This document shows positions 8,496 to 17,632 of a DNA stretch of 64,000 nucleotides, piece after piece. Location of the stretch: positions 558,001 through 622,000 of the forward strand of contig NZ_CANMXL010000002.1 of the NCBI RefSeq assembly GCF_947501905.1. Direction: 5' to 3'. The notes below the pieces were generated by a model. The model made no database searches. It had not been told where the DNA came from and saw nothing but the letters and a program-made list of their open reading frames with translations. The position numbers and the translations under genes are program-made. Within the stretch, counting starts at the first letter, position 1, and each line of letters begins with the position of its first letter. The stretch is from an uncultured Winogradskyella sp. Its GTDB lineage: Bacteria > Bacteroidota > Bacteroidia > Flavobacteriales > Flavobacteriaceae.

Positions 8496-10788
8496 TTTCA
8501 AAAGTTTTTTACTAATTCTTCTATTTGGAGTCTCTTTTCATTGTTATGCCCAAACAGATAACGAGAAGAAACCTCTTTCAGAAATATTGAAACAACTTGA
8601 AGCTAAGTTCGACATCAGATTTTCTTATGCAGATGAGACTGTAAAAACAATTAATATAGCTTTTGATGATGCTTTAAGTTTAGAGGATGCGTTGACATAT
8701 CTTGAAGAAAAAACAGGCTTAACATTCAATAGACTTAATAATCGATTTATTTCTGTAGAGCTGCGGAAGCCAGATTACAATTCTAGTAATAACAATTTAC
8801 AACAACTTGACGAGGTATTTATACAAAACTATCTTACTAAAGGTTTGGCAAAAACTATTAATGGTAAGATTGAAATCACTCCTCAAAAATTTGGGATACT
8901 TCCTGGTTTAAGTGAACCAGACATCTTACAAACCATACAAACGCTTCCAGGAATTATTAGTGTTGATGAGCGCATATCGAATATTAATATTAGAGGTGGT
9001 ACTAATGATCAAAATCTTATACTATATGAAGGCATCAGAATGTACCAAACCGGTCATTTTTTTGGTCTAATCTCGGCATTTAACCCTTATTTAACTGAAA
9101 AGGTCGATGTTACCGTTAATGGCACAAGAGCCAAATACGGATCTGGAGTGTCAAGTGCTATTAGCATAGAAAACTCAAATGAAATTGGTGATAAACCTGA
9201 ATCTGGTGCTGGTTTTAATCTATTAAGTGTTGATGGTTTTTCTAAATTTCAACTATCAAAAAAAACCGAATTGCAATTATCTGCACGACGCTCATATACT
9301 GATGCTCTATTAACACCTACCTACGACACTTATTTAGAACGGATTTTTAATAATACTCAACTAGAGAATCTATACGCAACTCCAGGTTCTGATGTACAAC
9401 AAAATGAGCGTTTCTTTTTTTACGATGCAAGTCTTAAGTTCTTATATGACATCAACAAAAACTCATCAATAAGAGCAAACCTACTTACTATTTTTAATCG
9501 CCTAGACTACGACATTATTTCCCCTAATAATAGTTTAGCTACAACAGAAAGCCAACTAAGTCAAAGAAGTTATGCGGGCAACATAAACTATAATTATAAG
9601 TGGTCAGAATCTACAAACATGTCTGCACAATTAAGCTGCTCTAACTACCGCCTATTTGGCGAAAACACCCTTACTACTCAAGAGCTGATTCAAGAAAATG
9701 AAGTTGTTGATGTAGGAGCGCGTGTAGATTTTTTAAGAACTGTTGATAAACATCTTAACCTTAATTTTGGCTACCAGTTTAATGAAGTTGGTGTATCAAA
9801 TCTAGAAGATGTTTCCAATCCTCGTTTTAGAAGTTCTGTAAAAGAAGTGATAAGAACTCATGGCATATATACAGAGGCCGAATTTACTTCTAACTCAAAA
9901 AACACTTATGCAAGAATTGGACTAAGAGGTAATTACCTTGATAAGTTTAGTACTGTTTTATTTGAACCTAGGTTTGTTTTCTCTCAAAAATTCCTGAATC
10001 ATTTTAGACTAGAGCTCTTAGGTGAAGTAAAAAATCAATCTATTAATCAAATTATAGATTTACAGCAAGATTTTTTTGGTATTGAAAAGCGTAGATGGCA
10101 ATTAGCTAATACCAGTGATGTTCCTATTTTAAAAAGCAATCAATTTTCAGTTGGATTAAATTACAAAAAGAAAGGCTGGTTGATTAGCGCAGAAGGTTAT
10201 ATTAAAAATGTTGATGGTATAAGCACACGTTCGCAAGGCTTTCAAAATCAATTTCAATTAGCAAGAGCCATTGGAGATTATAATATTAAAGGCATTGATA
10301 TCTTATTTAACAAACAGTTTAAAAACTTTGGTGCTTGGTTAAGCTATTCTTATAGCAAAAATGATTACGAGTTTGAATTTTTAAATAACAACCAAGCTTT
10401 TCCCAACAACCTAGACATCACACATATTCTTAATTTTTCAACCACATATGAGATTGAAAATTTAAAACTCTCAGCTGGTCTTAATTGGCATTCAGGAAAA
10501 CCTTATACAGTGCCATCCATAAATCAACCAAATAAAAATACTATAGAATACAATAGCCCAAATGCTGAGCGTTTACCTAGTTATTTAAGAGCAGATGCCT
10601 CAGCCCGTTATAGCTTTCAGGTAGCAGATGACGTGTTCGGAGAAGTAGGTGCATCAGTATGGAATTTACTCGACAGAGAAAATGTTATCAATAGGTTTTA
10701 TACCTTAAACTCTGGTAGTCAAATTATTGAAAATAATGAACTTGCTCTAGGGTTAACTCCTAATTTTAGCCTTAGATTAAAATTTTAG
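8485..10788 (+). CDS. STN-domain TonB-dependent transducer/receptor
   Basis: A 767-residue outer-membrane receptor. Signal peptide ends about HCYA at residue 22; an STN (secretin/TonB N-terminal) domain spans about 27-95 (LSEILKQLEAKFDIRFSYA); the plug about 120-240 contains LQTIQTLPGIISVDE and NINIRGGTNDQNLILYEGI; the rest is beta-barrel ending in Phe (FSLRLKF). The STN domain is what contacts FecR proteins, so this is a signalling receptor. No SusD-like partner follows, which argues against a polysaccharide-utilisation locus. The ligand is unknown. Confidence 0.92.
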   Translation: MVNNFKSFLLILLFGVSFHCYAQTDNEKKPLSEILKQLEAKFDIRFSYADETVKTINIAFDDALSLEDALTYLEEKTGLTFNRLNNRFISVELRKPDYNSSNNNLQQLDEVFIQNYLTKGLAKTINGKIEITPQKFGILPGLSEPDILQTIQTLPGIISVDERISNINIRGGTNDQNLILYEGIRMYQTGHFFGLISAFNPYLTEKVDVTVNGTRAKYGSGVSSAISIENSNEIGDKPESGAGFNLLSVDGFSKFQLSKKTELQLSARRSYTDALLTPTYDTYLERIFNNTQLENLYATPGSDVQQNERFFFYDASLKFLYDINKNSSIRANLLTIFNRLDYDIISPNNSLATTESQLSQRSYAGNINYNYKWSESTNMSAQLSCSNYRLFGENTLTTQELIQENEVVDVGARVDFLRTVDKHLNLNFGYQFNEVGVSNLEDVSNPRFRSSVKEVIRTHGIYTEAEFTSNSKNTYARIGLRGNYLDKFSTVLFEPRFVFSQKFLNHFRLELLGEVKNQSINQIIDLQQDFFGIEKRRWQLANTSDVPILKSNQFSVGLNYKKKGWLISAEGYIKNVDGISTRSQGFQNQFQLARAIGDYNIKGIDILFNKQFKNFGAWLSYSYSKNDYEFEFLNNNQAFPNNLDITHILNFSTTYEIENLKLSAGLNWHSGKPYTVPSINQPNKNTIEYNSPNAERLPSYLRADASARYSFQVADDVFGEVGASVWNLLDRENVINRFYTLNSGSQIIENNELALGLTPNFSLRLKF

Positions 10789-10906
10789 TGACAAGGACCT
10801 ATTTTAGTATTCCCTTAAACAATTAACTCTCAAAAATTTATTTTTGAAATTTTCACAAAAATTTAAATCTTTTTTGTTTAATAATTTTTAATTAAACAAA
10901 TTAACT

Positions 10907-10940
10907 TAATCATGCTTCTTCCCCCGATGAAGCATGATTA
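10907..10940 (+). terminator. Long hairpin after the TonB receptor (probable terminator)
   Basis: A perfect 12-bp stem (TAATCATGCTTC / GAAGCATGATTA) with a C-rich 10-base loop, followed by T-rich sequence (GATTTATTTTTG). It lies about 120 bases past the receptor stop. A second, independent hairpin follows at 10963. Confidence 0.55.
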
Positions 10941-10962
10941 GATTTATTTTTGAGTAAATCGT

Positions 10963-10988
10963 AAAAGACCGTCAATTGACGGTCTTTT
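10963..10988. terminator. Palindromic terminator
   Basis: AAAAGACCGTCAA is followed directly by its exact reverse complement (26 bases in all), with A tracts on one side and T on the other, so it can act in both directions. It separates the ECF locus from the DinB-like gene. Confidence 0.75.
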
Positions 10989-11057
10989 ATTTTATATATA
11001 ATTACGGCTAAAAACCCTACTTTTATAAAAGAATTTTTAATCCAAAATACTACTATA

Positions 11058-11600
11058 ATGCTTCCGACAGAATTGCAAAAATTAAAATACCCTATTGGCG
11101 AATTTCAAGCCCCAGATATCATTTCTAAAGACCAAAAAGAAAAGTGGATAACTGATATCGAAAATTTCCCTAATTCTGTAGAAGAAGTAACAAAAAACCT
11201 ATCTAATACTGAACTAAGTTATAGATACAGACCTGATGGATGGACAATTAAACAAGTGGTACATCATTGCGCTGATAGCCATATCAATAGCATTATAAGA
11301 TTTAAATTATCATTAACAGAAGACACACCAACTATTAGGCCTTATTATGAAAATCGCTGGGCGGAACTTGTAGATTATGAGTATGATATCGAAACAGCAT
11401 TATCTATTTTAAAGGGCATACACGCTAAGCTAGGCATATTGCTCAGAAACTTATCTGATGAAGATTTAAAACTAAAATTTATTCATCCAGAACATGGTAA
11501 AAGCTTTACTTTAGAAGAAACTATTGGCACGTATGCATGGCATAGCAACCATCATTTAGCGCACATAAAACAAGCTTTAAAGTACAAAGGAGAATTCTAA
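11058..11600 (+). CDS. DinB-superfamily metal-dependent hydrolase/transferase (YfiT/BstA-like)
   Basis: A 180-residue four-helix-bundle protein of the DinB superfamily, most like Bacillus YfiT/BstA. It starts with the family's YPIGEF and carries the metal-binding His triad: WTIKQVVHHCADSH near residues 71-83 and WHSNHHLAHIKQAL near 160-173. YfiT-type proteins act as bacillithiol S-transferases or putative hydrolases; the thiol cofactor used here cannot be inferred. It converges on argS with a 4-base gap. Confidence 0.85.
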   Translation: MLPTELQKLKYPIGEFQAPDIISKDQKEKWITDIENFPNSVEEVTKNLSNTELSYRYRPDGWTIKQVVHHCADSHINSIIRFKLSLTEDTPTIRPYYENRWAELVDYEYDIETALSILKGIHAKLGILLRNLSDEDLKLKFIHPEHGKSFTLEETIGTYAWHSNHHLAHIKQALKYKGEF

Positions 11601-11604
11601 TACT

Positions 11605-13407
11605 TTACATTCGATTAGGGACTTCAATACCTAGCACATTAAATGCATTCTTAATGGTCTCTCCTACTTTTCTAGATAAGGCCACTCTGAACGATTTTTC
11701 ATTGACAGAATCTGCACCAAGGATAGATACATTTTGATAAAAAGAATTAAAATCTTTTACCAAATCGTAAGTGTAATTTGCAATCAATGCAGGACTATGC
11801 TGCTCAGCTGCATTTTGGATGACTTCAGGAAATTGTTCTAACTGTTTTAACAACTGCTTTTCTTTTTCATGAAGAGATATCTCAGATGCTTTAAAATCTT
11901 CAGATGAAGATTTTCTTAAAATAGATTGAATTCTAGCATAGGTATATTGAATAAAAGGCCCTGTATTTCCTTGAAAATCGATAGATTCTTTTGGGTCAAA
12001 CAAAATTCTCTTTTTAGGGTCAACCTTTAATATATAATACTTTAATGCACCTAGGCCAATGATTTTATAAAGTGATTTCTTTTCATCTTCAGAATAGTCA
12101 TCTAACTTTCCTAATTCTTTAGAAATCTCCTCGGCTGTATTTGCCATTTCTTCAATTAAATCATCAGCATCAACAACAGTGCCTTCTCTACTTTTCATTT
12201 TACCACTCGGTAAGTCTACCATACCATAGCTCAGGTGAAATAAGTTTTTGGCCCAGTCAAAACCAAGTTTTTTCAATATTAAGAACAATACTTTAAAATG
12301 ATAATCTTGTTCATTTCCAACAGTATAAACCATACCACCTACATCTGGGTAATCTTTAATACGTTGAATAGCCGTTCCTATATCTTGCGTCATATAAACC
12401 GCTGTGCCATCAGCACGAAGCACAATTTTTCTATCTAAACCATCTTCAGTTAAGTCACACCAAACCGAACCATCTTCATCTTTTTCAAAAACATCAGTTT
12501 TTAAACCTTCTGCAATAAATTCTTTTCCTAATAAATAGGTCTGACTTTCATAATAATATTTATCAAAATCGACACCTATACTTTTGTAAGTGGCATCGAA
12601 ACCTTCATAAACCCATCCGTTCATTGTTCCCCAAAGTGCTACAACCTCTTCATCTCCTGCTTCCCATTTTCGGAGCATCTCTTGGGCTTCTAACAATATT
12701 GGCGCATTCTTTTTGGCATACTCTTCAGATTGGCCCTCTGAAATCAATGTCTTTACTTCTTCTTTATATTTTTTATCAAAAATTACATAGTAATTCCCTA
12801 CAAGCTTATCCCCTTTTCTTAAATCTTGATTTAAAGTTGTTAAGGGAGTTTCTTTTTGCCCATCACTCCCATTGGGAGCAAAACGTTGCCATGCTAGCAT
12901 ACTTTTGCAAATGTGTATACCTCTATCGTTGATGATTTGGGTTTTATACACTTTTTTACCTGAAGCTTTTAAAATCTCAGCAACACTATAACCTAAAAGC
13001 ACATTACGAACATGGCCTAAATGCAAAGGTTTATTTGTGTTAGGCGAAGAATACTCCACCATCACAGCCTTATCATCTTTGACTTTAGAAATACCGTAAT
13101 TACTATTATCGTTTATAGAATTGAAGAATTCTAGATAATATGCATCTTCAATTTCAATGTTCAAAAACCCTTTTACGACATTAAAAGCCTTAACTAAAGA
13201 CACATTATCTACTAAATATTGCCCTATTTGCTCACCAATAATTGCAGGGTTTCCTTTTACCACACGTAACATCGGAAAAACCACAACAGTAATATCACCA
13301 GCAAACTCTTTTCTTGTTGCCTGGAATTCAACAGATTGCAAATCAGCTTCAAATAAAGATTTTACAGCAGCTTTTACATTTAATTCTAATGTCTCTTGAA
13401 GATTCAT
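11605..13407 (-). CDS. argS: Arginyl-tRNA synthetase
   Basis: Class Ia aminoacyl-tRNA synthetase charging tRNA-Arg. From the ATG at 13407 it has 600 residues; the ATG at 13440 is rejected because it lies inside the -7 element TACCTTTG (13445-13438). Seen: an N-terminal Arg-S additional domain, the HIGH-type motif in NKPLHLGHVRN, the KMSKS-type motif GKMKSREGTV, and a C-terminal anticodon-binding DALR domain (YTYDLVKDFNSFYQ). Confidence 0.96.
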   Translation of the reverse strand: MNLQETLELNVKAAVKSLFEADLQSVEFQATRKEFAGDITVVVFPMLRVVKGNPAIIGEQIGQYLVDNVSLVKAFNVVKGFLNIEIEDAYYLEFFNSINDNSNYGISKVKDDKAVMVEYSSPNTNKPLHLGHVRNVLLGYSVAEILKASGKKVYKTQIINDRGIHICKSMLAWQRFAPNGSDGQKETPLTTLNQDLRKGDKLVGNYYVIFDKKYKEEVKTLISEGQSEEYAKKNAPILLEAQEMLRKWEAGDEEVVALWGTMNGWVYEGFDATYKSIGVDFDKYYYESQTYLLGKEFIAEGLKTDVFEKDEDGSVWCDLTEDGLDRKIVLRADGTAVYMTQDIGTAIQRIKDYPDVGGMVYTVGNEQDYHFKVLFLILKKLGFDWAKNLFHLSYGMVDLPSGKMKSREGTVVDADDLIEEMANTAEEISKELGKLDDYSEDEKKSLYKIIGLGALKYYILKVDPKKRILFDPKESIDFQGNTGPFIQYTYARIQSILRKSSSEDFKASEISLHEKEKQLLKQLEQFPEVIQNAAEQHSPALIANYTYDLVKDFNSFYQNVSILGADSVNEKSFRVALSRKVGETIKNAFNVLGIEVPNRM

Positions 13408-13866
13408 AAAAAGTCTTTTTACTTCTTTAAACGCCAGCAAAGGTAGACCTTTTTATTATTTTATAATAAACCAAAGCATGGTTTAATTTTCATTCTTAGC
13501 CAGTCTAAAAAAAGCTATTGAATTTAGTCATGCAGTTGGATAGCAAATTTCAAATTATTAAATTAACATTTTGGTAATCAGTAATTTATATTAAAAGTGC
13601 ATTTCATCGATAAAAGTGTAGTTCTACCAAGAATTTTACCTTTAATCGATTGGTCTGTTTTTTTGAAAATTTCAACGTTCACTTTGTCTGATTTTTTGGT
13701 CGTAAGGCTTAAAAATTAGCAAATCCAATTGCATTTGACCATTTTTGGGCTGCTATTAATTGAATTGTTAGAAGCATTGTAAAAATGCATGATAACACAT
13801 CTTTCCTATCCCTCTCAGAAAGTTGGCAAACCACAATATAAAACTGTGCCCTAAAGTTAATGCTTT
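13408..13866. other. 459-base intergenic region between argS and the histidine kinase
   Basis: No convincing coding sequence on either strand. It contains the argS -7 element (13438-13445), an 11-bp imperfect inverted repeat ATCGATAAAAG (13606-13616) and CTTTAATCGAT (13640-13650) with one mismatch, and nested within it a small hairpin GTAG-TT-CTAC (13618-13627). The remainder is AT-rich leader or promoter DNA for the histidine kinase gene; no small RNA was recognised. Confidence 0.6.
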
Positions 13867-15909
13867 ATGAAGCAATTATTGATGACATTCGCCATCTGCC
13901 TGTGTGCCCTAACTAGCTTTGCTCAAAATGCAAAGATAGATAGCCTTACTGTGCGTTTAGCGTATCAAAACCAAGACTCTACAAAAGTGGAGACTTCGTT
14001 ATTGCTTATCAATGAATTGTATTCTATTGAAGATTATACTAAAGCATTACTCTTCATTGATCAGACTTCTGAGCTTTCCAAAACACTTAACTATCAAAAA
14101 GGGCTAGCAGAAACAGATTATATCAAAGCACTTATTTTCAATAACCAAAACGATCAAAACAATGCTGTTGCAAACTTTGAAAGTGCTCGTAGCTATTTTG
14201 TAGCTATTAAGGATACGCTCGGTATTGCTAAAGTGAATAATAATCTCGGAGTTATAGAAATACAAAGAGGTAATTACAAAAAGGGATTACAAAATTCACT
14301 ATCGGCAATATCTATTTTTGAAGAAAAAGATTTAAAAGACGATTTAAGCAAAGCCTATAATAATCTAGCCGAAGCTTATTACAACACTAACAAATTAGAC
14401 AAAGCATTACAATACAACAAAAAAGCACTTAGTGTCAGAGAAGAACTAGATGATTTGGAAGGTATGAAGTATTCCTTAAAAAATCTAGGCTTACTTTATG
14501 CACTTAAAGATGACCATAGACGCTCTATAGATAATTACGAAAGAATGTTAACGCTTCTCGACCCTCAAGAAGATAAAGATATTCGTGGCGAAATAATGCC
14601 AAGTCTAGGAAGGTCTTATTTAGCTATTGACGACAATGACAAAGCTGCTGATTATTTGAGAGAAGGTTTGCGATACAGTAGAAGTCAAAATGACGATTTG
14701 GGTATTTTAAAATCTCTAAATGCTTTTGGTGAGCTAAACACCAAAAACCGAAACCTTAAGCTTGCCGAAAACCAATTACTCGAAGCTCTTAAAATTGCAA
14801 GAAGATTGGATAACGATGAAGAGTTGCTTTACAATCTTAAACTTAATAGAGATTTAGATTCTAGAAGGGGTTTTTACGAAGATGCCTTTAACTGGCAAAA
14901 TCAGTATTATGAGTTAAAAGATAAACTTGATAAAGAAAAGCTTGCTGCGATTCCAGTACCAGATAATTCTACAGAGGAAGCACAAATAGAAACGCCACCA
15001 CTTATTGAAAGTAATAATACCGAAGAGCCTGAAAAAGAAGTTATATCAAGTGAGAAAAAACAGGATATCCTTCTTGTATATGGTTTAATAGCTGGTCTTG
15101 TATTTATTACGGCGTTACTCATTTTCAGCTATCTAAAGGGGTCTAAGGATAGTAAAACAGCTAAGACTCTTGCTAAGAGCAACAAAGAATTATCGCTTAA
15201 AAATCTTCAGCTAGAGGAAGTTAATCAAGTTAAAGACAAACTGTTCTCAATTGTATCTCACGATTTAAAAGATTCCATCTCTTCTATTAAAGCTTTTTTA
15301 GATTTACTAAAAGATGGCGGGATTAGTAAAGACGAATTTAATGACCTTATTCCTGAGCTTAGCGAAAATGCAAACAATGCTTCTTCGCTTTTATTCAATT
15401 TATTGAATTGGTCTAAATCGCAAATGCAAAACTTACAACCTAAGCCAGAGCTCTTCAATATCCAAGAAGTCTTTCAGATTAAAATGTCTTTAATTGAGAA
15501 GAAAGTAAATGACAAAGGCATTATTCTTATTGACGAATCTAGACGCGAGTTTGTATATGCAGATCGTAGCATGCTAGAAATCGTTATCCAAAACTTAATT
15601 ACCAATGCTGTTAAGTTTACTGGTAAAGGAGACGTTATTACAGTATCTAACCAGGATTATAACGGTAAAGTATTAATCTGTGTTGAAGATACTGGCATTG
15701 GTATTTCTGAAGAAAATCAGAAAAAACTATTTAATGCCAAAAAGAACTTTACAACGATTGGCACTGAAAATGAAAAGGGTACTGGTCTTGGTCTTACTAT
15801 TTGTAAAGATTTAGTAGAGCTTAATAATGGCCGCATCTGGGTTGAGAGTACGCCTAACATTGGTAGTAAATTCTTTATCGAGTTACCAAAGGCCGCACTT
15901 TCTGAATAA
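13867..15909 (+). CDS. TPR-containing sensor histidine kinase
   Basis: A 680-residue membrane kinase. Signal peptide 1-19 (ends SFA-Q), periplasmic tetratricopeptide repeats about 30-350 (e.g. AKVNNNLGVIEIQRGNYKKG, AYNNLAEAYYNTNKLDKAL), one transmembrane helix about 401-423, a coiled linker, HisKA with phospho-acceptor His465 (FSIVSHDLKD), and HATPase with N box (QNLITNAVKF ~575-583), DTGIGI (608-613) and GTGLGL (638-643). The periplasmic TPR array probably senses a protein or peptide ligand. No response regulator is adjacent, so it is an orphan kinase. Confidence 0.92.
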   Translation: MKQLLMTFAICLCALTSFAQNAKIDSLTVRLAYQNQDSTKVETSLLLINELYSIEDYTKALLFIDQTSELSKTLNYQKGLAETDYIKALIFNNQNDQNNAVANFESARSYFVAIKDTLGIAKVNNNLGVIEIQRGNYKKGLQNSLSAISIFEEKDLKDDLSKAYNNLAEAYYNTNKLDKALQYNKKALSVREELDDLEGMKYSLKNLGLLYALKDDHRRSIDNYERMLTLLDPQEDKDIRGEIMPSLGRSYLAIDDNDKAADYLREGLRYSRSQNDDLGILKSLNAFGELNTKNRNLKLAENQLLEALKIARRLDNDEELLYNLKLNRDLDSRRGFYEDAFNWQNQYYELKDKLDKEKLAAIPVPDNSTEEAQIETPPLIESNNTEEPEKEVISSEKKQDILLVYGLIAGLVFITALLIFSYLKGSKDSKTAKTLAKSNKELSLKNLQLEEVNQVKDKLFSIVSHDLKDSISSIKAFLDLLKDGGISKDEFNDLIPELSENANNASSLLFNLLNWSKSQMQNLQPKPELFNIQEVFQIKMSLIEKKVNDKGIILIDESRREFVYADRSMLEIVIQNLITNAVKFTGKGDVITVSNQDYNGKVLICVEDTGIGISEENQKKLFNAKKNFTTIGTENEKGTGLGLTICKDLVELNNGRIWVESTPNIGSKFFIELPKAALSE

Positions 15910-15949
15910 TTTTTCTATATATTTAAGGCTAATTATATCTGGTCTTAAA

Positions 15950-16591
15950 ATGAAAAAAATCACTATACTTTTATGCGTCTTTGCATTATGTTTCTCTTGT
16001 AAGGACAAATCCGAATCACATACTGAAACTACCGTAACTACCGAAAATCATTTGGATGAATTATATGCTTTGATGCAAGGTTCTTATAATTCTGAAGTAC
16101 AAGCTCAAGTAGACTCTACATATTATAACATCTCATTACACATGTACCCAATTTGGGAAGGCAAAGGTCATTATCTCTATGTAGAGCAAGCTCTAAATAG
16201 CATGCAAAACAAACCCTATAGACAACGTGTTTATAAACTTAATAAATTAACAGATAGTACCTATACCTCGGAAATTTACACATTACCAACTGCCGACTCT
16301 CTGTGGATTGGCAAATGGAAAACTCCAAAAGCGTTTGACGCTATATCTCCAGAAAACATTACCTTAAAATCTGGATGTGAGGTGGTTTTAAAACGACTAG
16401 CTAAAAATCATTATCAAGGAAAAACAGGTGATACGACATGTGTCAGTACAATGCGAGGTGCATCATTTGCCCGAAGTGAAGTAGAAATTTTAGAAGATAA
16501 AATTATCTCTTGGGATCGTGGTTTTGATGCTGACGGAAACTATGTTTGGGGTGCCGAAAAAGCTGGCTATATTTTCAACAAGCTAGATTAA
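15950..16591 (+). CDS. CpcT/CpeT-like lipoprotein
   Basis: A 213-residue lipoprotein starting at the ATG at 15950; the earlier in-frame ATG at 15827 lies inside the kinase gene. Signal peptide with lipobox ALCFSC (Cys17). The mature part LDELYALMQGSYNSEVQAQ, then MYPIWEGKGHYLYVEQAL, YRQRVYKL and GCEVVLKRL, matches the CpcT/CpeT (DUF1001) beta-barrel family. Cyanobacterial members attach bilin chromophores to phycobiliproteins. This organism shows no phycobiliprotein gene here, so the ligand is unknown. It sits 40 bases after the kinase stop and overlaps the convergent hydrolase gene by 4 bases. Confidence 0.8.
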   Translation: MKKITILLCVFALCFSCKDKSESHTETTVTTENHLDELYALMQGSYNSEVQAQVDSTYYNISLHMYPIWEGKGHYLYVEQALNSMQNKPYRQRVYKLNKLTDSTYTSEIYTLPTADSLWIGKWKTPKAFDAISPENITLKSGCEVVLKRLAKNHYQGKTGDTTCVSTMRGASFARSEVEILEDKIISWDRGFDADGNYVWGAEKAGYIFNKLD

Positions 16592-17520
16592 ACTTTAGGT
16601 AAAAACACTTCAACCATCATACAGCGAGCACTTCCGCCACCACAAGTTTCAATAGTTTCTAAAGAACTCGATATAATTGGGCAATGCTTTTCTATTGCTT
16701 TTATTTGTTGCGGTGTTAAACTATCATAAGCTGCTTGACTCATAATCAAATAACGCTGATTATTGCTACCTCTTAACTGGAGCATGTTTCCTGCAAATTG
16801 ATGCATCTGTGCTTCGGTAATAGAAATAATTTCTTTACCATCTTGCTTTAGATGTTTCACGACATTTTTTCGTTCTTTTTTATCATCAATACTATCTAAA
16901 CAAATGACAGCAAAATTTTCTGCCAAACACATCATCACATTGGTGTGATATATTTCTAACCGTTTACCATCTACCGTTTGGTTGGCTGTAAATACAACTG
17001 GCGTGTATTCAAAATCTTCACAAAACTCTATAAATAAGTCTTCATCTGCACGAGGAGATAGTGCGCAATAGGCCTTATTATTTACTCTATCTAAAAGTAA
17101 ACTCCCTGTGCCTTCTAAAAATACGCCTTCGTCTTCTGCAGATGTGTAATCCACAATATTCTCAATTTTAAAACCTTCAGTCTCTAGGCGCATAAAAACT
17201 TCTTCACGTCGTTCTTTACGCCTATTTTCCGCAAACATTGGATAAATTGCAATATCACCATTACTATGAAAGCTTACCCAGTTGTTCGGAAAAACAGAAT
17301 CTGGTGTATCCATTAATTCATCATCACTCTCAACAATAACAGTAATACCTACGGCTCTCAATTTTTCAACAAATACATCAAACTCTTGCTGTGCTTTGCT
17401 ATTAATTTCAGTATTTTTTATATCTAATTCTTCCTGAAAGTAATTGTTCACCGCTGTTTGCTCATTCATCCTAAAATTCACTGGACGTATCATTAATATG
17501 GTATCTGTAGTTTGCTGCAT
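16588..17520 (-). CDS. ctlX: Citrulline-utilisation hydrolase CtlX-like (guanidino-modifying fold)
   Basis: A 310-residue member of the amidinotransferase / arginine-deiminase fold. The start at 17520 gives the family N-terminus TDTILMIRPVNFRMNEQTA; the ATG at 17544 lies inside the -7 element TAATTTTG (17549-17542). Catalytic residues seen are the acidic EGTGSLLLDR region, His in EIYHTNVMM and Cys near the C-terminus in GGGSARCMMVEVFLP. It is expected to hydrolyse a guanidino or ureido compound. A second, different member of the fold lies at 30361. Confidence 0.82.
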   Translation of the reverse strand: MQQTTDTILMIRPVNFRMNEQTAVNNYFQEELDIKNTEINSKAQQEFDVFVEKLRAVGITVIVESDDELMDTPDSVFPNNWVSFHSNGDIAIYPMFAENRRKERREEVFMRLETEGFKIENIVDYTSAEDEGVFLEGTGSLLLDRVNNKAYCALSPRADEDLFIEFCEDFEYTPVVFTANQTVDGKRLEIYHTNVMMCLAENFAVICLDSIDDKKERKNVVKHLKQDGKEIISITEAQMHQFAGNMLQLRGSNNQRYLIMSQAAYDSLTPQQIKAIEKHCPIISSSLETIETCGGGSARCMMVEVFLPKV

Positions 17521-17541
17521 ATCTAGATGTATAAAGTGATG

Positions 17542-17549
17542 CAAAATTA
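17542..17549 (-). promoter_or_regulatory. -7 promoter element of ctlX
   Basis: TAATTTTG on the minus strand, 21 bases before the chosen start at 17520, matching TAnnTTTG. It overlaps the alternative upstream start and so argues against it. Confidence 0.5.
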
Positions 17550-17605
17550 GTCATTTTTATAATCTGATATTTAGTAGCTGAACTATTTTTCTGCATTAAA
17601 ATGCC

Positions 17606-17613
17606 TAAGTTTG
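17606..17613 (+). promoter_or_regulatory. -7 promoter element of the M14 peptidase gene
   Basis: TAAGTTTG matches TAnnTTTG and ends 19 bases before the ATG at 17633. The T-rich stretch at 17586-17590 is at about the -33 distance but is not a TTTG. Confidence 0.5.
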
Positions 17614-17632
17614 ACTGTCAATAATTTACACT

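Noticed and set aside
15827..15949. Upstream in-frame start of the CpeT-like gene
   Set aside because: It lies within the histidine kinase coding sequence and precedes a proper lipoprotein signal peptide at 15950.
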